From Synaphobranchus kaupii (lineage: Eukaryota; Chordata; Actinopteri; Anguilliformes; Synaphobranchidae), in assembly GCA_029718625.1 (NCBI GenBank), contig CM056380.1:17798274-17862273 (forward strand): a stretch of DNA of 64,000 bases. Reading direction: 5' to 3'. The notes under the pieces were generated by a model. The model did no database searches. It was not told the DNA's origin and saw nothing but the letters and a program-made list of their open reading frames with translations. Every line of letters starts with the position of its first letter. Position 1 is the stretch's first letter. Made by a program: the position numbers and the translations under genes. Positions 1 to 13,151 of this stretch are shown in pieces.

Positions 1-188
1 ATGAGCCACCGCCGGCCTCCAGCAGGTCTGGTGGAGGACACCCACTGTACTACACTACAAAAGCACAAGGCTGGAGAGACCCTACGTCAGTATAGAGGAC
101 TGGGACACACAGTACTGTCAGTATATCACTGCCTCTCAAACTTTTATAATTGACTGAAACAATTATGAAGATCTCAGGAGGCAACGTG

Positions 189-399
189 TTCTAGAACAGT
201 GGTCCCCAGCCCTGTTCCTGGAGATCTACCGTCCTGTGTAGGTTTTCATTTCAGCCCTATTTTGGCGCACCTGATTCTACTAATTAGCAGCTCAATGAGA
301 TCTCTAGCTGTTGAATGAGGTGTGCTTTGTTAGGGTCGGAGTGAAAACCTACAGGACGGTAGATCTCCAGGAACAGGGCTGGGGACCACTGTTCTAGAA
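189..399. mobile_element. hAT-type MITE with 8-bp target duplication
   Basis: The element proper is 197-391. Its ends are inverted copies beginning CAGTGGTCCCCAGCCCTG and running about 40 bp. It is flanked by perfect 8-bp direct repeats TTCTAGAA at 189-196 and 392-399. CAGTGGT-type ends with an 8-bp duplication are typical of hAT elements. It has no coding capacity, so it is non-autonomous. The perfect duplication suggests the insertion is not very old. Confidence 0.9.
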
Positions 400-452
400 C
401 ACCTAGAATCACTTCACCTCCTGAGAAGACGGATCTCGGTAAACGGTATAAA

Positions 453-519
453 ACACGCACACGCACACACGCACACACGCACACACGCACACACGCACAC
501 ACGCACACACGCACACACT
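453..519. repeat. ACACACGC octanucleotide microsatellite
   Basis: About eight units of ACACACGC in tandem. This accounts for the Cys/Val-rich open frames here. Confidence 0.9.
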
Positions 520-819
520 AAATTGCATACACATGCTGTAGGTGCCTGAACCAATGATTTGGAGCCAAGATCTCACATACCACACGCCCACCCATTTGCA
601 TGGAAACCTCATTTAGACTAATTTAGGTGATCAAAGACAAAGGTCCCGTCCCGTGTGCGCTCGACCGCAGTAAATGCCAGTGACATTTAAAACACAGGAA
701 TGCGCCGTAAGAACAAGAAAACGGAGCAATTAAGCGGCAAAATGTGCAGTAAAAAAAAAAAAAAAAACGGCCATGCTTGGCATGCGTTTTTTTAAAACTC
801 ACACGTAATAATTCATAAT

Positions 820-1130
820 AATCTCTCGCCATTTCAGCGTCGCCCCAGGCACCGACTTCACAGAGATGCGCAGAACAGAAAAGAAAAAATGTTCGCGGGA
901 ACATTGGGGCAACGTTGCAGGAGCGTTGTCCGTGGCAGGGGCTGGACTGTGGACAGGGCGTTTTGGGGCGATGCGGATTGAGGCCCAGTGCGCAATGCGG
1001 CGTTTTTATTTTGTGGCCATCATTAATTCAGGACGTGGCGGGGGCAGCGTCGGGAGGACGGAGGCGGGTGAAATTTCACACCGCGCGCTCGCTCAGCGCG
1101 GACCGGCGCACTGCTGAGGCATCTTATTGC
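820..1130. promoter_or_regulatory. CpG-rich block, possible orphan promoter
   Basis: This is a dense cluster of CpG dinucleotides, including GCGCGCTCGCTCAGCGCG near 1081-1100, in an otherwise CpG-poor region. No TATA box or convincing exon is visible. It could be a CpG-island promoter of a gene lying outside the window, or only a GC-rich patch. Confidence 0.3.
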
Positions 1131-2218
1131 CCCCCGTGGACAGACAAGGGCCTCCCGCGACCCCACTCCCCTCACCCAAAACCCAGGTCAAACCATCTGG
1201 GTTTATTGGAGGGGAGGGCGGTCATAAACGGCTAACAGGGGTCTCCTGGACCCACTCCAGTGGTTGGGAGAGGGGACCATCTGGCCCCGGGTCAGGTCTA
1301 TTCATATTGGCTGAAGGTGACAGAAGGTTCCGGCCTCTCCCGGCAGGGGACCAGACTCCTTGCAGCTTCGTAAGGAGTGCTTAACGGGACACTGATGACC
1401 TTTTAATGAGGATCAGTAGGGCTCCGCCCCACCTCCTAGGGGACGCCTCCCAAAATGGGCTCGGCAGCCAATCAACGGGCCTCATCCTTCCCAGTGATCC
1501 TGCCAATCGTAAAAAGCGGAGTGTAAAACTCTTGTTTTCTTCAGGGGCCGCTTTTCTAGCCCAGAACATTCTGAAGTGTTTTTTCTGAACTTGCCCTCTT
1601 AACTCAAGGTTGGTTGTGCGGCTGGGATTTGAGCCATACATCCAGTGCCGGTTTTGATGATTCTGGATTCTGGAATCGCATGGAAAAGTATTTTACTCCT
1701 TTAAAAGCTGGAGACCAAGGCGGGCTGGAACGGGGCCGAGGAGGAACTCCGCCATGGGTAATCTCCCGCCTCTCAAGAGCGTATAATATTCTCCTTATTG
1801 CTCCAACGCAGACAGACTATCCACGTCGGCGGATGTGAACTCTCGTCTTTACATCCATCACAAGCGTATCCCTAGGCAACGATCTGTTAAAATTCCGTTC
1901 CATCCTCACGCCCAGACACCTCTACCTTTTCCTCCTCTTTCAACACTCTGTTCCTCAGCAGAATCCCCGTCAAAGCCATCGCTCGACTCTTCTGCCTGAG
2001 GAGGGAAGGGAAAACGGGCCAGAAAAGAGGGAGCAGGAGCTCCTTCCGAACCCCACCCGTCAGTGCACCTCCCGTCTCCGAAAAAAAACAAGGTGCCACA
2101 GGCGAAGCGGTTCCCTGCAGGGCGCGCCCCAAAACATCCAGGCCAACGTCATTCAAGCACTGCTCACGTCCCATTGGTACTGCCTAACCAGGCTCCAAAG
2201 CCGCTGGTTCAGTTGAGC

Positions 2219-2420
2219 GGGGCGTCTCGGTGGCGTAGCCTGTAGAGCGCTATCCGCACGCTCATTGCGAGCCGCGACGTCGGCGGTTCAAATCCGACAG
2301 CGCGACCTTTGCCGCGCGCCTCTCCCTCTCTCTCTCTCTCCCTCCCCATTCTTCCCGTCGCTCTACACTGTGCCGTCCAATAACGCTGAAAAAGCCATAA
2401 AAATATTCTTTAAAAAAACA
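2219..2420 (+). mobile_element. tRNA-derived SINE
   Basis: The 5' part is tRNA-like, with an A-box-like TGGCGTAGCCTGTAGAGCGC near 2230 and a B-box GGTTCAAATCC near 2285. A CT-rich stretch and an A-rich tail follow, ending near 2420. The tRNA-like fold is not followed directly by a pol III terminator, so this is a SINE rather than a functional tRNA gene. A degraded partial copy of the same head is at 52773-52826. Confidence 0.75.
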
Positions 2421-2644
2421 TAGTGTTGCTATGCGAGTGGTGACATTTCAGTCTCTAGTTAATTCTCACCTCACGCTCCCCCTTTTGTTTTCGACAGTCA
2501 ACCCCCCCCCCACACACACTCCCCCACCCCCCCACCACCCACACTCACTTTCACATCAACAAGAGGAAAATATTCTTCAGAACAAAGGACTTCAGAAAGC
2601 CGACCGCACTTGATCAGGATTTTGTTCCCTCACATAGATGTTCT

Positions 2645-2768
2645 TCACATTACATTACATTACATTTTAGTCATTTGGCAGACGCTCTTATCCAGAGCGA
2701 CATACATTAGTGCATTTTCAAACTAGGAACAAGTTTTATTTTTATTTTTTTGGGGGGGGGGGGGGGGA
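2645..2768. repeat. Fish SINE tail fragment plus G tract
   Basis: Tandem ATTAC pentamers are followed by TTTGGCAGACGCTCTTATCC. This motif recurs at 45893-45935, 52950-53005, 54259-54310 and 44762-44790, so it marks one dispersed family. A run of about 17 G closes the fragment near 2752-2768. Confidence 0.6.
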
Positions 2769-3122
2769 CACCACACAATAACGATCATTGGCGTGTACAA
2801 CAGTAAGCCAATAAGTAACCTTAAGTATTAAACTAGCAGCTTGAACCACTTAAACAAAGATTCAGAAAAACACAATCAGGGGAGATGTGTTTCACATAGA
2901 TGCACTGCTCGTATTGTGCGTTACAAAAACAGGGAAGGCCCGTTTAAAGACATAAATAACACACAGCCTTTATTTTCAGCCCTGCCGGAAACAGTGAAAA
3001 GTACGCCGACCGGACCAGGGGCGCGTCCACGTAAACTTCCTCCTTAAACAAATGACTGTGTACCGCCAATGTCGCGAGTCCGTTAATAATAAACAAGACC
3101 CTATTACAAAAAGTACCCAAGA

Positions 3123-3428
3123 TACACTGCAAAACCAAAAAATAAGTCAATCTTAACAAGAATTTTAGTCTTATATTTAGACTTAAACTCTTTTTTCTAT
3201 TACTTTTTTTGCTAAATAAGACAAAAAGATTGCCAATGGGGTGAGATAGTTTTACTCATTTCAAGATTCGTTAATGGGGTAAGAATTTCACTTCTTCAAT
3301 TTTCACAGCAAAACGTAACTTAAACCAAGCTAATATTTTCTTTGAGAGAAGGAAGAAAAAAAAAGATTTTAAGTCTCATTACTCAAGACTAAAACACTTT
3401 TTAAGACAGACTTTTTTTTTGCAGTGTA
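3123..3428. mobile_element. MITE with CACTGCAAAA ends and TA duplication
   Basis: The element 3125-3426 begins CACTGCAAAA and ends TTTTTTTTGCAGTG. Subterminal inverted AAGTCT/AGACTT motifs are present, and TA flanks both sides (3123-3124 and 3427-3428). It is AT-rich and non-coding. The superfamily is uncertain: TA fits Tc1/mariner, while CACT ends also occur in EnSpm. Confidence 0.7.
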
Positions 3429-5258
<1,830 letters not shown>

Positions 5259-7559
5259 TGCCTGTGGAGAGAACATGGAGGGAGCATGTGCATACGACTC
5301 TCTTAATAAGAGGCACAAAATTAACCAAAAAGGTTGCACTTGTTTGGTTGCTTAGAAGCCTAAAGTGAGAATGAGAGTGTTTCCAAAAGGGCAGGTACTA
5401 TCCCAATTTCCCACTTCCCACGTTCCATGCTCGTGTTCAACAGCGAGTCCCAGGGGGGGCGGCGGCCAAATTGTTTTCCAGGTTCAGAGGGTTTGGTTCC
5501 TGGAGTGAGCAGCCACCACCCCCTAACTCCCCCTCCCTCCCACAGACTTCCTGCTGTTCCCACACCACGATCCCGGCGTTCCCGTCAAGGATACGGTTTC
5601 CATTAAAGCGCTGGGGCTTGATTTCTCCAGCAGCGCACACAGATCCACTTCCGCCAGTCCCTCTAGGCCTCCTAATTTACTCCATATTTAACTGGGGGGG
5701 AAGCTGTTTGCCCCATGCCCCACTGGCATTGTGATATGGACTGGCTTCCACCACAGGTATTTCACGCAAGGTTTACTTTGTGCAGCTATTTCCTTATCTC
5801 GGTAGTAGCAATTCCACCAGGAGATATTTGAAAGATAAGTACATCCAGGAATAGAATTCTTGGCTGGATGTTTTGCTGCACATGCAAAAAAATAAATAAA
5901 TAAATACATAAATCAATAAAAATCTGGATTCCAAATCCTGTTTGGAGTCAGAAAAAGGACCTACATATAATGCAATTCCGAGTCAAGAAGTCTCACTCGA
6001 AAGCTTGACTAACAACATACAGTCACAGTATATCTTTGAAGCAAACTTCAAGTAAAATTTTGGTCAAGTCGTCGTACCCCGCCGCTTGCCCCCCCCACCC
6101 CCAACTCACCACAACCCACCTCCCCAACAATTACCATACAGCAGAGCCCCGAGCAACAGCTGGTATGGATTTATTCAAACGATACCTACGGGAGTCCAGC
6201 TGCCTTTGAGAATATCTGAACACAAGGTCAAACAATGTGTATTTGCCTGGCTTTGCACCCTGACTTGCGGTTGTGACAGGAATTCTTAACAACATCTGCT
6301 CACTTCGAAGAGCGGACCAGGAAAGAAAAAAGAAAAAATACCTCCCTCGTTTTGTATCCGAACTGACTGATCAAAAGAATTTCGTCACGTCTCATCCGCC
6401 AGGTTTTGGCTGCAGCTGCGACGAGCCAACGTTACGGGGCTGTTGCGGAAAGCTCCTTTAATCGGTTCAAAACGCACAATTAGGCTCGCGGGCGAAAAGA
6501 AGTACAGTACAGGAGAGAAGGCCATCCATCATTCGCTCTTACTCACTTGTAAAGATACCATCTCCCATAAGAGCAGCCATAGGCTCACATGCACTGCTCA
6601 ACCGAGAGCTTGCATGTCCTACGGCCAGAGCGATAAACAGACCAACACAAGAATAATAAAGCTTCACACATTCGCAATATTGCAGCTGCAGGGCACAGAC
6701 TGACGGACGAGGCACAGACTGACGGATGGGGCGCAGAACAGTCAGGGGTTCCGCCGACGGAATGCTGCCGCTCCAGGTTTCCGAGAACGGAGAAGGTTCC
6801 AAAGCTCGCGGCTCTCTGCACCGACGAGGCCTTTTAAACGTCAAAACGTAAACACAAAAGGCGAGAGACGTGCCGAGCCTGTCCCAGCTCTGCGGATCTG
6901 ACCCCGAGCTTAAAAAAAAACAAATAACCCAGAGGCAACGCAATTCGTTTTTTCGCTTAATTAGCTCTCTGGCCCGCCCTTTTCCCGGATGCAGTAGTGA
7001 TTGACGTTTTGGCTCAGGCATCCGCAGTCATGGGGTTCAATCAGCTAAAGCCACAATGTCCCGGGAGTGGATTGGCAGCACTGCTTATGGTCAGAGTGAA
7101 CACCCAACTTCTTGGACGTCTCACAGTTGATAAGGCAGCAGCGATTAAAGGAAGACTTTAAAGCACGCGGCAGGCTGTAATTACAGGACACAAAAGGGAA
7201 GAGCGGTCAAGTTTGAGAGCAAAGTCTGGTAACTTCACATTACGCTATCATTACATCATTTGTGAGCAGTTCAACCTGCCAGGTCTCTCTTGAGGAGGAG
7301 ATCTTAATCTCAATGAGAATCACCTGGATAAATAAATGTTAATAAATAAATAAAATGAGTAACGGGCCACTCCTTCCTGCAAGCAAACCCATCAGGATAG
7401 CCTGTCACAACAATTAAGGGGGCACCAGTCAGATTGGTGTTGCGTGCTCCTAATTAAAGGCCGAGAAGCCTCTTCACCGCAGAGTCGCACAGAGCCGAGA
7501 TCAGCCTGACACAAACCTGGAACTACCAATTTATCACAGGAAAATCTGATTAGATTGCG
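5259..7559. other. Non-coding stretch with possible LINE-like 3' tail
   Basis: No gene is recognised. At about 7285-7355 the text AATCTCAATGAGAATCACCT followed by TGG and repeated AATAAA resembles, from memory, the 3' end of a common fish interspersed repeat. A 160-codon minus-strand ORF at 6539-7021 has no recognisable domain. It sits in a moderately CpG-rich patch at 6300-6900. Confidence 0.4.
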
Positions 7560-7818
7560 CAGAGAGATGGAGGGAGGGAGAGAGAGAGATAGACAGAGAG
7601 CGAGGGAGCTAGAGGGAGAGAGACAGAGAGAGCAAGAGAGAGACAGAGAGAGATGGAGGGAGAAAGAAACAGACAGAGAGATAGAGGGAGGGAGATAGAC
7701 AGAGAGTGAGGGAGCTAGAGGGAGAGAGACAGAGAGAGCAAGATAGAGCAAGAGAGAGACAGAGAGAGATGGAGGGAGAAAGAAACAGACATAGAGAGAG
7801 AGAGAGAGAGAGAGAGCA
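7560..7818. repeat. GA-rich purine tract with internal duplication
   Basis: Nearly pure purine on the plus strand (GAGA, GGGA, GACA motifs). A block of about 90 bp beginning AGAGGGAG is repeated within it. This explains the Ser/Leu-rich 256-codon minus-strand ORF at 7392-8162. Confidence 0.9.
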
Positions 7819-9295
7819 AACACAGCAGGGAGGTTTAAGTGCAAGGTGTGAGAAGGAAGATATTGTTTAGAGAGGCCAGTTGTAAGCACACTGTCAATTT
7901 GGCACACAGGTTTAAAACATCTATCTTCAGCAAACATCTGTGGATAAAACAACAGAAGCCACAACACAGATACACAGGCAAACATCTCAATTTCTGGACA
8001 AAAACACTGTAACAATATCAGATTTTTACACATTGGCTTATTTATCAGTATTTTGTTGTTGTTTTTTTTTTGGGGGGGGGGGGGGTGGATTTGGGGTTTG
8101 TATTTCTCCCCACAGCCCCCGCGGTCGACACAGTCAACAGACACGCACCAGATGGGTTGCAATTCACAGGGTCTGTTCCCTCCAAAAATACGGCATCACC
8201 ATAGCAACCATGCACAAGTCCCTACATCCATGACCAATCAGGGAAACGGAACAGGAGACGGGAGCAAACACACACACACCGTCTGCCTGTCTGTCTGTCG
8301 GTTTGTCCAAGATAGCTTGTTCATTGCGGTCTATTTTTTTTTCCTGCAGCGAGCCAATCACTGGAGCGCAGTAGTTGAAGATGGAGTTCACAGAAGCCCA
8401 CGAACGTGTCGCTACTTACAGGCAAAATGAGACTACTCTATTGCACATTTACAATAACCGTTGCAATTTAAAAGATATAACGCCCATAATGATATAATGA
8501 TATGCAATCAATATTTTATTGAGAGTTGAGGCAAGGAGCTGGAGGCTCAGCAGTTATTTTTAACACTGCAGATAGGGGGAAATGTACTCATCGTCTTTTG
8601 CACAGGTCAAATAACTGCCCATGCATACCATAAAGGCGCAAATATTTCTGTCCGTTTCAATTCCCTGGAGTTCGCCATTCATCGTTTGCATTGCATGACA
8701 TTTATCATGCGAATAAATTCTTGTCTTATCACGATGTGCAAATCCATAGTGAGGGTATTTTGGCTGCCTTCAGATCGACAATGTTACAGCCCCGTGATGA
8801 AGCTCCACTTGTTTTCAATGCAAGACTGGTCCAACCTCAAAATGTATATTTACCATCAGATTCAAAGTCAATCAGGGAATTATGAGGGAGCATTTCTTCC
8901 ATTGCTTCATTACAAGCAGGCCTAATTTTAACCCTTTTCCACGGTTAACTGTGACATACCAAACTGAACCAGGATGGTTATCCATTTTCATCCCAGCCCA
9001 GAAATATGTCACAATTTTACATATGAGAGACACGTGGACTTGTGGAGCCGTTTCCAGACCATATGGTTTGCTAATGAATATGAAAAAGCTATTAACCTGA
9101 AACTGCATTGCACTTAAGAGTGTTTCAATTCATAAGCAGCTAGCTAGCAGCTGCCTATGATTTGTGAAAAATTAACATAGCTATCAATAACTACAGTTAG
9201 GCTAAGAGAAATCTTCTTATGTTCCTGCAAGATGGTGGGAAAGGAATATTTCTTCCTTAAAACCAGCACAAGATACACTGTGGAGACAAACTGGT
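7819..9295. other. Non-coding stretch, G tract only
   Basis: A T run followed by about 15 G lies near 8055-8086. Nothing else is identifiable. Confidence 0.5.
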
Positions 9296-9460
9296 GGGTA
9301 TTCCACAAAGCAGGATTACAGAGTTAGCCGGATAACTGCACTGAGTAAAATCCAGAATAGCTCTTTTTACTTCAGTCTATGTTCCAGATTTGGGAGGGTT
9401 ATGGGTTTTACTCAGTGCAGTTAAGCAGCTCACTCAGTAATCCTGTTTTGTCGAATGGTT
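9296..9460. mobile_element. Palindromic MITE
   Basis: The left arm begins GGGTATTCCACAAAGCAGGA and includes AACTGCACTGAGTAAAA. The right arm is its inverted counterpart, TTTTACTCAGTGCAGTTAAG to CCTGTTTTGTCGAATGG. The arms span about 55 bp around a short centre. It has no coding capacity. The target duplication is unclear, so I do not assign a superfamily. Confidence 0.75.
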
Positions 9461-9890
9461 AACAAGTTAGCTCGGCTGGTCAACAAAGTTCATGGCAAGC
9501 CACACAGAACTGGCAGCCGATGGCACATGCAGGCAGGCCCTCTGTATAAAGCATGCTATCAAAGGCTCTCTAGTTCACACCTATCATTAGCAACCGCGTG
9601 CAGACAGTGATCCATTCATCAGGGGCAATAATCAACTGGACACCGCTGCACGTGCCAGGTCGACGGTCCCCAGGGGATTCCAACAGGGATCTCACAAACG
9701 ATTCCACTAGATCCTATCATCCTACTCTGCAGTTTTCCGCGGTGCACAGAGGCAACTAAGCTCCAGGGAAGAGATCATCCAGATGTGCGAGTCTAAAGAT
9801 GTGGGAACCGGGACATTTGAAAAAATGAAAAGAATGGGAAAGTGGAACATCGTGGAAGCTCCTTTTTTTGCCGCTTGTGCAGTGACTTAC

Positions 9891-9973
9891 TTGCACGTTA
9901 TTTTTCCGCCGTGATTTTAGAGATTCGTTTACGTTGTTTGTTTTTCGATGTGCAAGAATCTCCTCAGATGACA
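9891..9973 (-). other. Splice-competent segment, possible exon
   Basis: On the minus strand the segment is preceded by TTTAATTTAG and followed by GTAAGT, a full donor consensus. It is open in one frame. The sequence is not recognised, and the pairing with the segments at 11302-11374 and 12009-12260 is inference only. Confidence 0.2.
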
Positions 9974-11301
9974 CTAAATTAAAGGGTTGAGACGTGGTTG
10001 ACAATTCTTACAAGATTTATAGTGAAACGCAGTCCAACAGAGCGGTCGGGGTTACGCTTCTGAGGGTGGAAAATCTGAGTATGGCTGCAACGCAACGAAT
10101 GAAAGTCGGATGACCTCCCATTAACACGGTTGTGAGCAAGAGAATGTTTTAACAACTGGGCGTATAGGCGGAGCGACCAGATGTTATCATTAGCTAGCCT
10201 AGCTTACTAGCCATTTTAAGGCGACCTCGAACACTGTCATCAACCACTACATCAATACGATACCGAAGAGGCCATGCCTGTATATTTATTTTTTTAAACT
10301 AACAACTCTGAGATTCAGACCGTGTTTTCTTACGATTCAGAATAAATTAGTGTATTTAATTACACCACAAACATGACACGCATTTTACCCACAACCTTAC
10401 TGTGGCTGTTAATCGTTTTAATAAGAACTAGGCTACCAGGCAAGGGCAGAAAGGATCTTGTTTGCACTTACTGCCCGTTTACATTAAATAAAGGCTACAA
10501 AATATAATTAAGATACATTATGCAATTAAATATTGGAGGAAAACACTTGTAGCAGTTATGAAAAATAGCTCTAACGCGTCACACAGAAAGCAGCCTATAT
10601 CGTTTGGTTTAAAATGCATTAATTTAAGCTGTTTCACAGAGCATCAGAGACGGTGGACATAAACATCAGAAAACGTTTTTTTTATACGAGCGTTTTGAAC
10701 GTGTAGATATGAACAACATAAAAAGACGTCTGGGATCACACTTCACGAAGTAGGTCAGCATATTTGATAATTATAAAATTGATAGAATAGGCTATAGCCT
10801 AATCAAAATAAAAATGTCCACTAAGCCTGCTAATTAAAAATATATATATATAATCCCAAATTAGGTTTCAAGATTAAAGCATGCATCACTATTTCACAGG
10901 GTAAGGTTTTTGTCAAATATTAATAAAAAGAAAGTTAGCAAGCCAGCTAACAGCTAAATCTTTGTACGGCTTCGGTATAGGCTAGTAGGCTATAGCCTAC
11001 ATTTACAGCCTGTTCCCATGGCAGTTATGCTGTTAGGTATGAATGCATTATGCTACACATTAGAAAGCTAGCTTCAAGACGGGGAAAATATTTCTAAAGT
11101 TAAAAAAAAGTTGCAACTACTCCCAAATACACCTGTAAACGACACATCCCAAAAAGGCTTATAACATGTAAATTAGATAGCAACTGGGTAAACGCAGCGG
11201 TTGGGACAAATCGTCTCGTCCTTTAGTTTGTGCAACGTTTGGTAACGTAACGTTAGCTTCCAACAGACGTGACCTGATTCCAACGTCCTGCTCCTACTCA
11301 C

Positions 11302-11374
11302 CACACGAGACAGCAAACAAGCTTCCTGAAGAAATTGCAATCTATTTCCAACTCTGGGAGCTTGCTAGGTAGCT
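11302..11374 (-). other. Splice-competent segment, possible exon
   Basis: On the minus strand it is bounded by an acceptor-like TTAATTTGTCCAG and a strong donor GTG/GTGAGT. It lies between the CpG-rich block at 12009-12260 and the segment at 9891-9973. One frame is open but shows no known domain. Confidence 0.22.
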
Positions 11375-12008
11375 CTGGACAAATTAACAACACGTTTCTT
11401 TCTGAAAACTTGCCGAGAGGAATTCCGTTATAGCTGTAACATGTAGTGAACCCATTTGTGGATTTGCAAGCGATGTAATAGCCTAACTCTAGCCATCATG
11501 CTAAGATTATTTCCATCCAACGAAATCCATCTTCCGTTGAAAGAAAGTTGTGCGGGAGTAACACATGACTGTTCTCTGGTGTTTAGCTGGGTTTGCTATC
11601 TACCTTTATATGAAATGGCAGGGGGAATTCTTTGAGTTTGATCACAGAATTTCAATGGAAAAAAACTCAACGATGTCAACGAGACACATTGCAAATAGCT
11701 GGTTTACAGTAGGGTTAGGAACCTGTACCGTGTCACCGCAGAAATGGGGGAGCGATCCCTCCATTCACGAGTATCTAGTTGCCAGTAAATCGTTCGTTCT
11801 TATCAAGCTAGCTTGCCTGTAGTTCGGTGGTTGGAACTGGCAAGCATAGAACAGTAAGTGGGTTCTTGCATGGAGTTGTGTCGTGTTGTCATTCGATACC
11901 TCTCGCAATGTAGCTAATGTTTTCCCACCATGAATGCATACCTAAGCACCTCCATCATCCCCTTATTTAATACAAAGGATAATGCACTGACCTGATTATT
12001 CTCTTACA

Positions 12009-12260
12009 GTGTTCCTCTGGTAAATCTCTTTATTCTCTCGACGTTTTTCTGCTTTGTTACGTGGTCCCTCTTCTGTTGCCGTCTCCCAGTTCCTTCCTTT
12101 CGGAGGAATTTCCTCTTGGAAAAGCGGAGTTTGTGGGAGACTGAAGTGGGGGGAGCCCCGGATGAACGGCTGCACGGGATAGGTTGAGAAGTTTTTTCAC
12201 CCGCCAATGGGCGCGCGACCTTCCAAGATGACTGGGCGGGAACAATATGCCGAAGGAGGA
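12009..12260 (-). promoter_or_regulatory. CpG-rich promoter-like block / candidate first exon
   Basis: Read on the minus strand, the region carries TTCCCGCC (E2F-like), ATCTTGG (YY1-like) and CCATTGG (an inverted CCAAT box), within a local CpG cluster. It ends in a good splice donor (ACACT/GTAAGAG) at about 12009. An in-frame stretch of about 67 Lys/Arg-rich codons ends near 12004 but lacks an ATG. The same junction reads as an acceptor (TTCTCTTACAG) on the plus strand, so orientation is not settled. Confidence 0.3.
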
Positions 12261-12600
12261 GTTGGTTTCCGTGCCTTTATCAAACAACTTCAGCAGGCAT
12301 ACCAAGTTTTGTTCTGGCGAAAAATGTGTTATAGTTGATCACTAAGTAGTTTGATAAGATATGGGGAAGTATTTACATAGTTTAATAATGATAATTTCTT
12401 TTAATGAAAGTGATCTATCAAAATTAATGTAGAAAGCTGTCAAACCTAACATAATGCATGTAGGTTGGTCCAAATCATTCACCACTAGAGATTTGTTCTT
12501 ACTACATTCCTTCACACAAATTGCACTTTACTGTTAATGCATCACTGAATGTGTTATATGTTTTTTTTAATTAAAGTTTTATTACTCTTATCTCTGGTTG

Positions 12601-12790
12601 TGGTAGTGTGGCATAGAGGTCTGGACTTGTAACTACACATTTTCTAGTTCAAGTCTGAGCAAAGGTTACTCTTGTTAAGGTGATGAGCGCTGTAATCAAT
12701 CAAACTAATGACACTATTTTAAATGAGTAGGACACGTAGGGTACAGCAAATACGGTTGCCTGCTAAGCAAATAAGTGCATTGCTTTAGTA
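12601..12790 (+). mobile_element. Degenerate tRNA-derived SINE
   Basis: The start GGTAGTGTGGCATAGAGGTC resembles an A-box. TAGTTCAAGTCTG near 12645 is a decayed B-box. The end GCCTGCTAAGCAAATAA matches the tail of the SINE family seen at 41928-42140. Confidence 0.55.
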
Positions 12791-13110
12791 ATGGTGAAAT
12801 GTGCTAAAATTGGCTGCAGTTGGAGTTTGTTAATTGTATTTTGGAGGACAGTCTTTCCTCATGTCTGCTAAAACTTTGTGGATAGCTTTGGAAGATATTG
12901 TAGTTCTATTCCCTTCTGTGCGAGACCATGTTGGCACTTATCTGAAAAAGTATTTTCCCACAAAAATAAAAACGCTCTACAAGCTTGAAACGCATCATCT
13001 TCTGAAACATGTTTGAATATTTAAAAAAAAAAAAAACTGAAAAAAAAATCCTTGCTTTTCAGTTTGACTTATGTGATGCAATGAAATACAACAAAGGAAA
13101 ATGGGGTGGT

Positions 13111-13149
<39 letters not shown>
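13111..13149. repeat. Uninterrupted 39-base G tract
   Basis: All 39 bases are G. This could form stacked G-quadruplexes. Homopolymers this long are often mis-sized in assemblies, so the exact length is unreliable. Confidence 0.9.

Positions 13150-13151
<2 letters not shown>

Larger units (their letters stand above)
400..2217. other. Non-coding stretch, no gene recognised
   Basis: Apart from the microsatellite at 453-519 and the CpG-rich block at 820-1130, I recognise no gene or repeat family here. Short open frames on both strands show no known domain and no splice structure. Confidence 0.5.
9461..12600. other. AT-rich non-coding stretch
   Basis: Besides the three minus-strand candidate segments listed separately, nothing is recognised. 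The sequence is AT-rich and largely free of simple repeats, unlike its surroundings. Confidence 0.4.

Noticed and set aside
2219..2310. Functional tRNA gene
   Set aside because: Boxes are tRNA-like, but the 3' part runs into CT repeats and an A-rich tail, and a degraded copy exists at 52773. It is a SINE.
6539..7021. 160-codon minus-strand ORF in a CpG-rich patch
   Set aside because: No recognisable domain or flanking splice sites. An open frame of this length is expected by chance in GC-rich DNA.
7392..8162. 256-codon minus-strand ORF rich in Ser and Leu
   Set aside because: Its middle is the complement of a GA-rich tract. No domain and no splice or promoter support.
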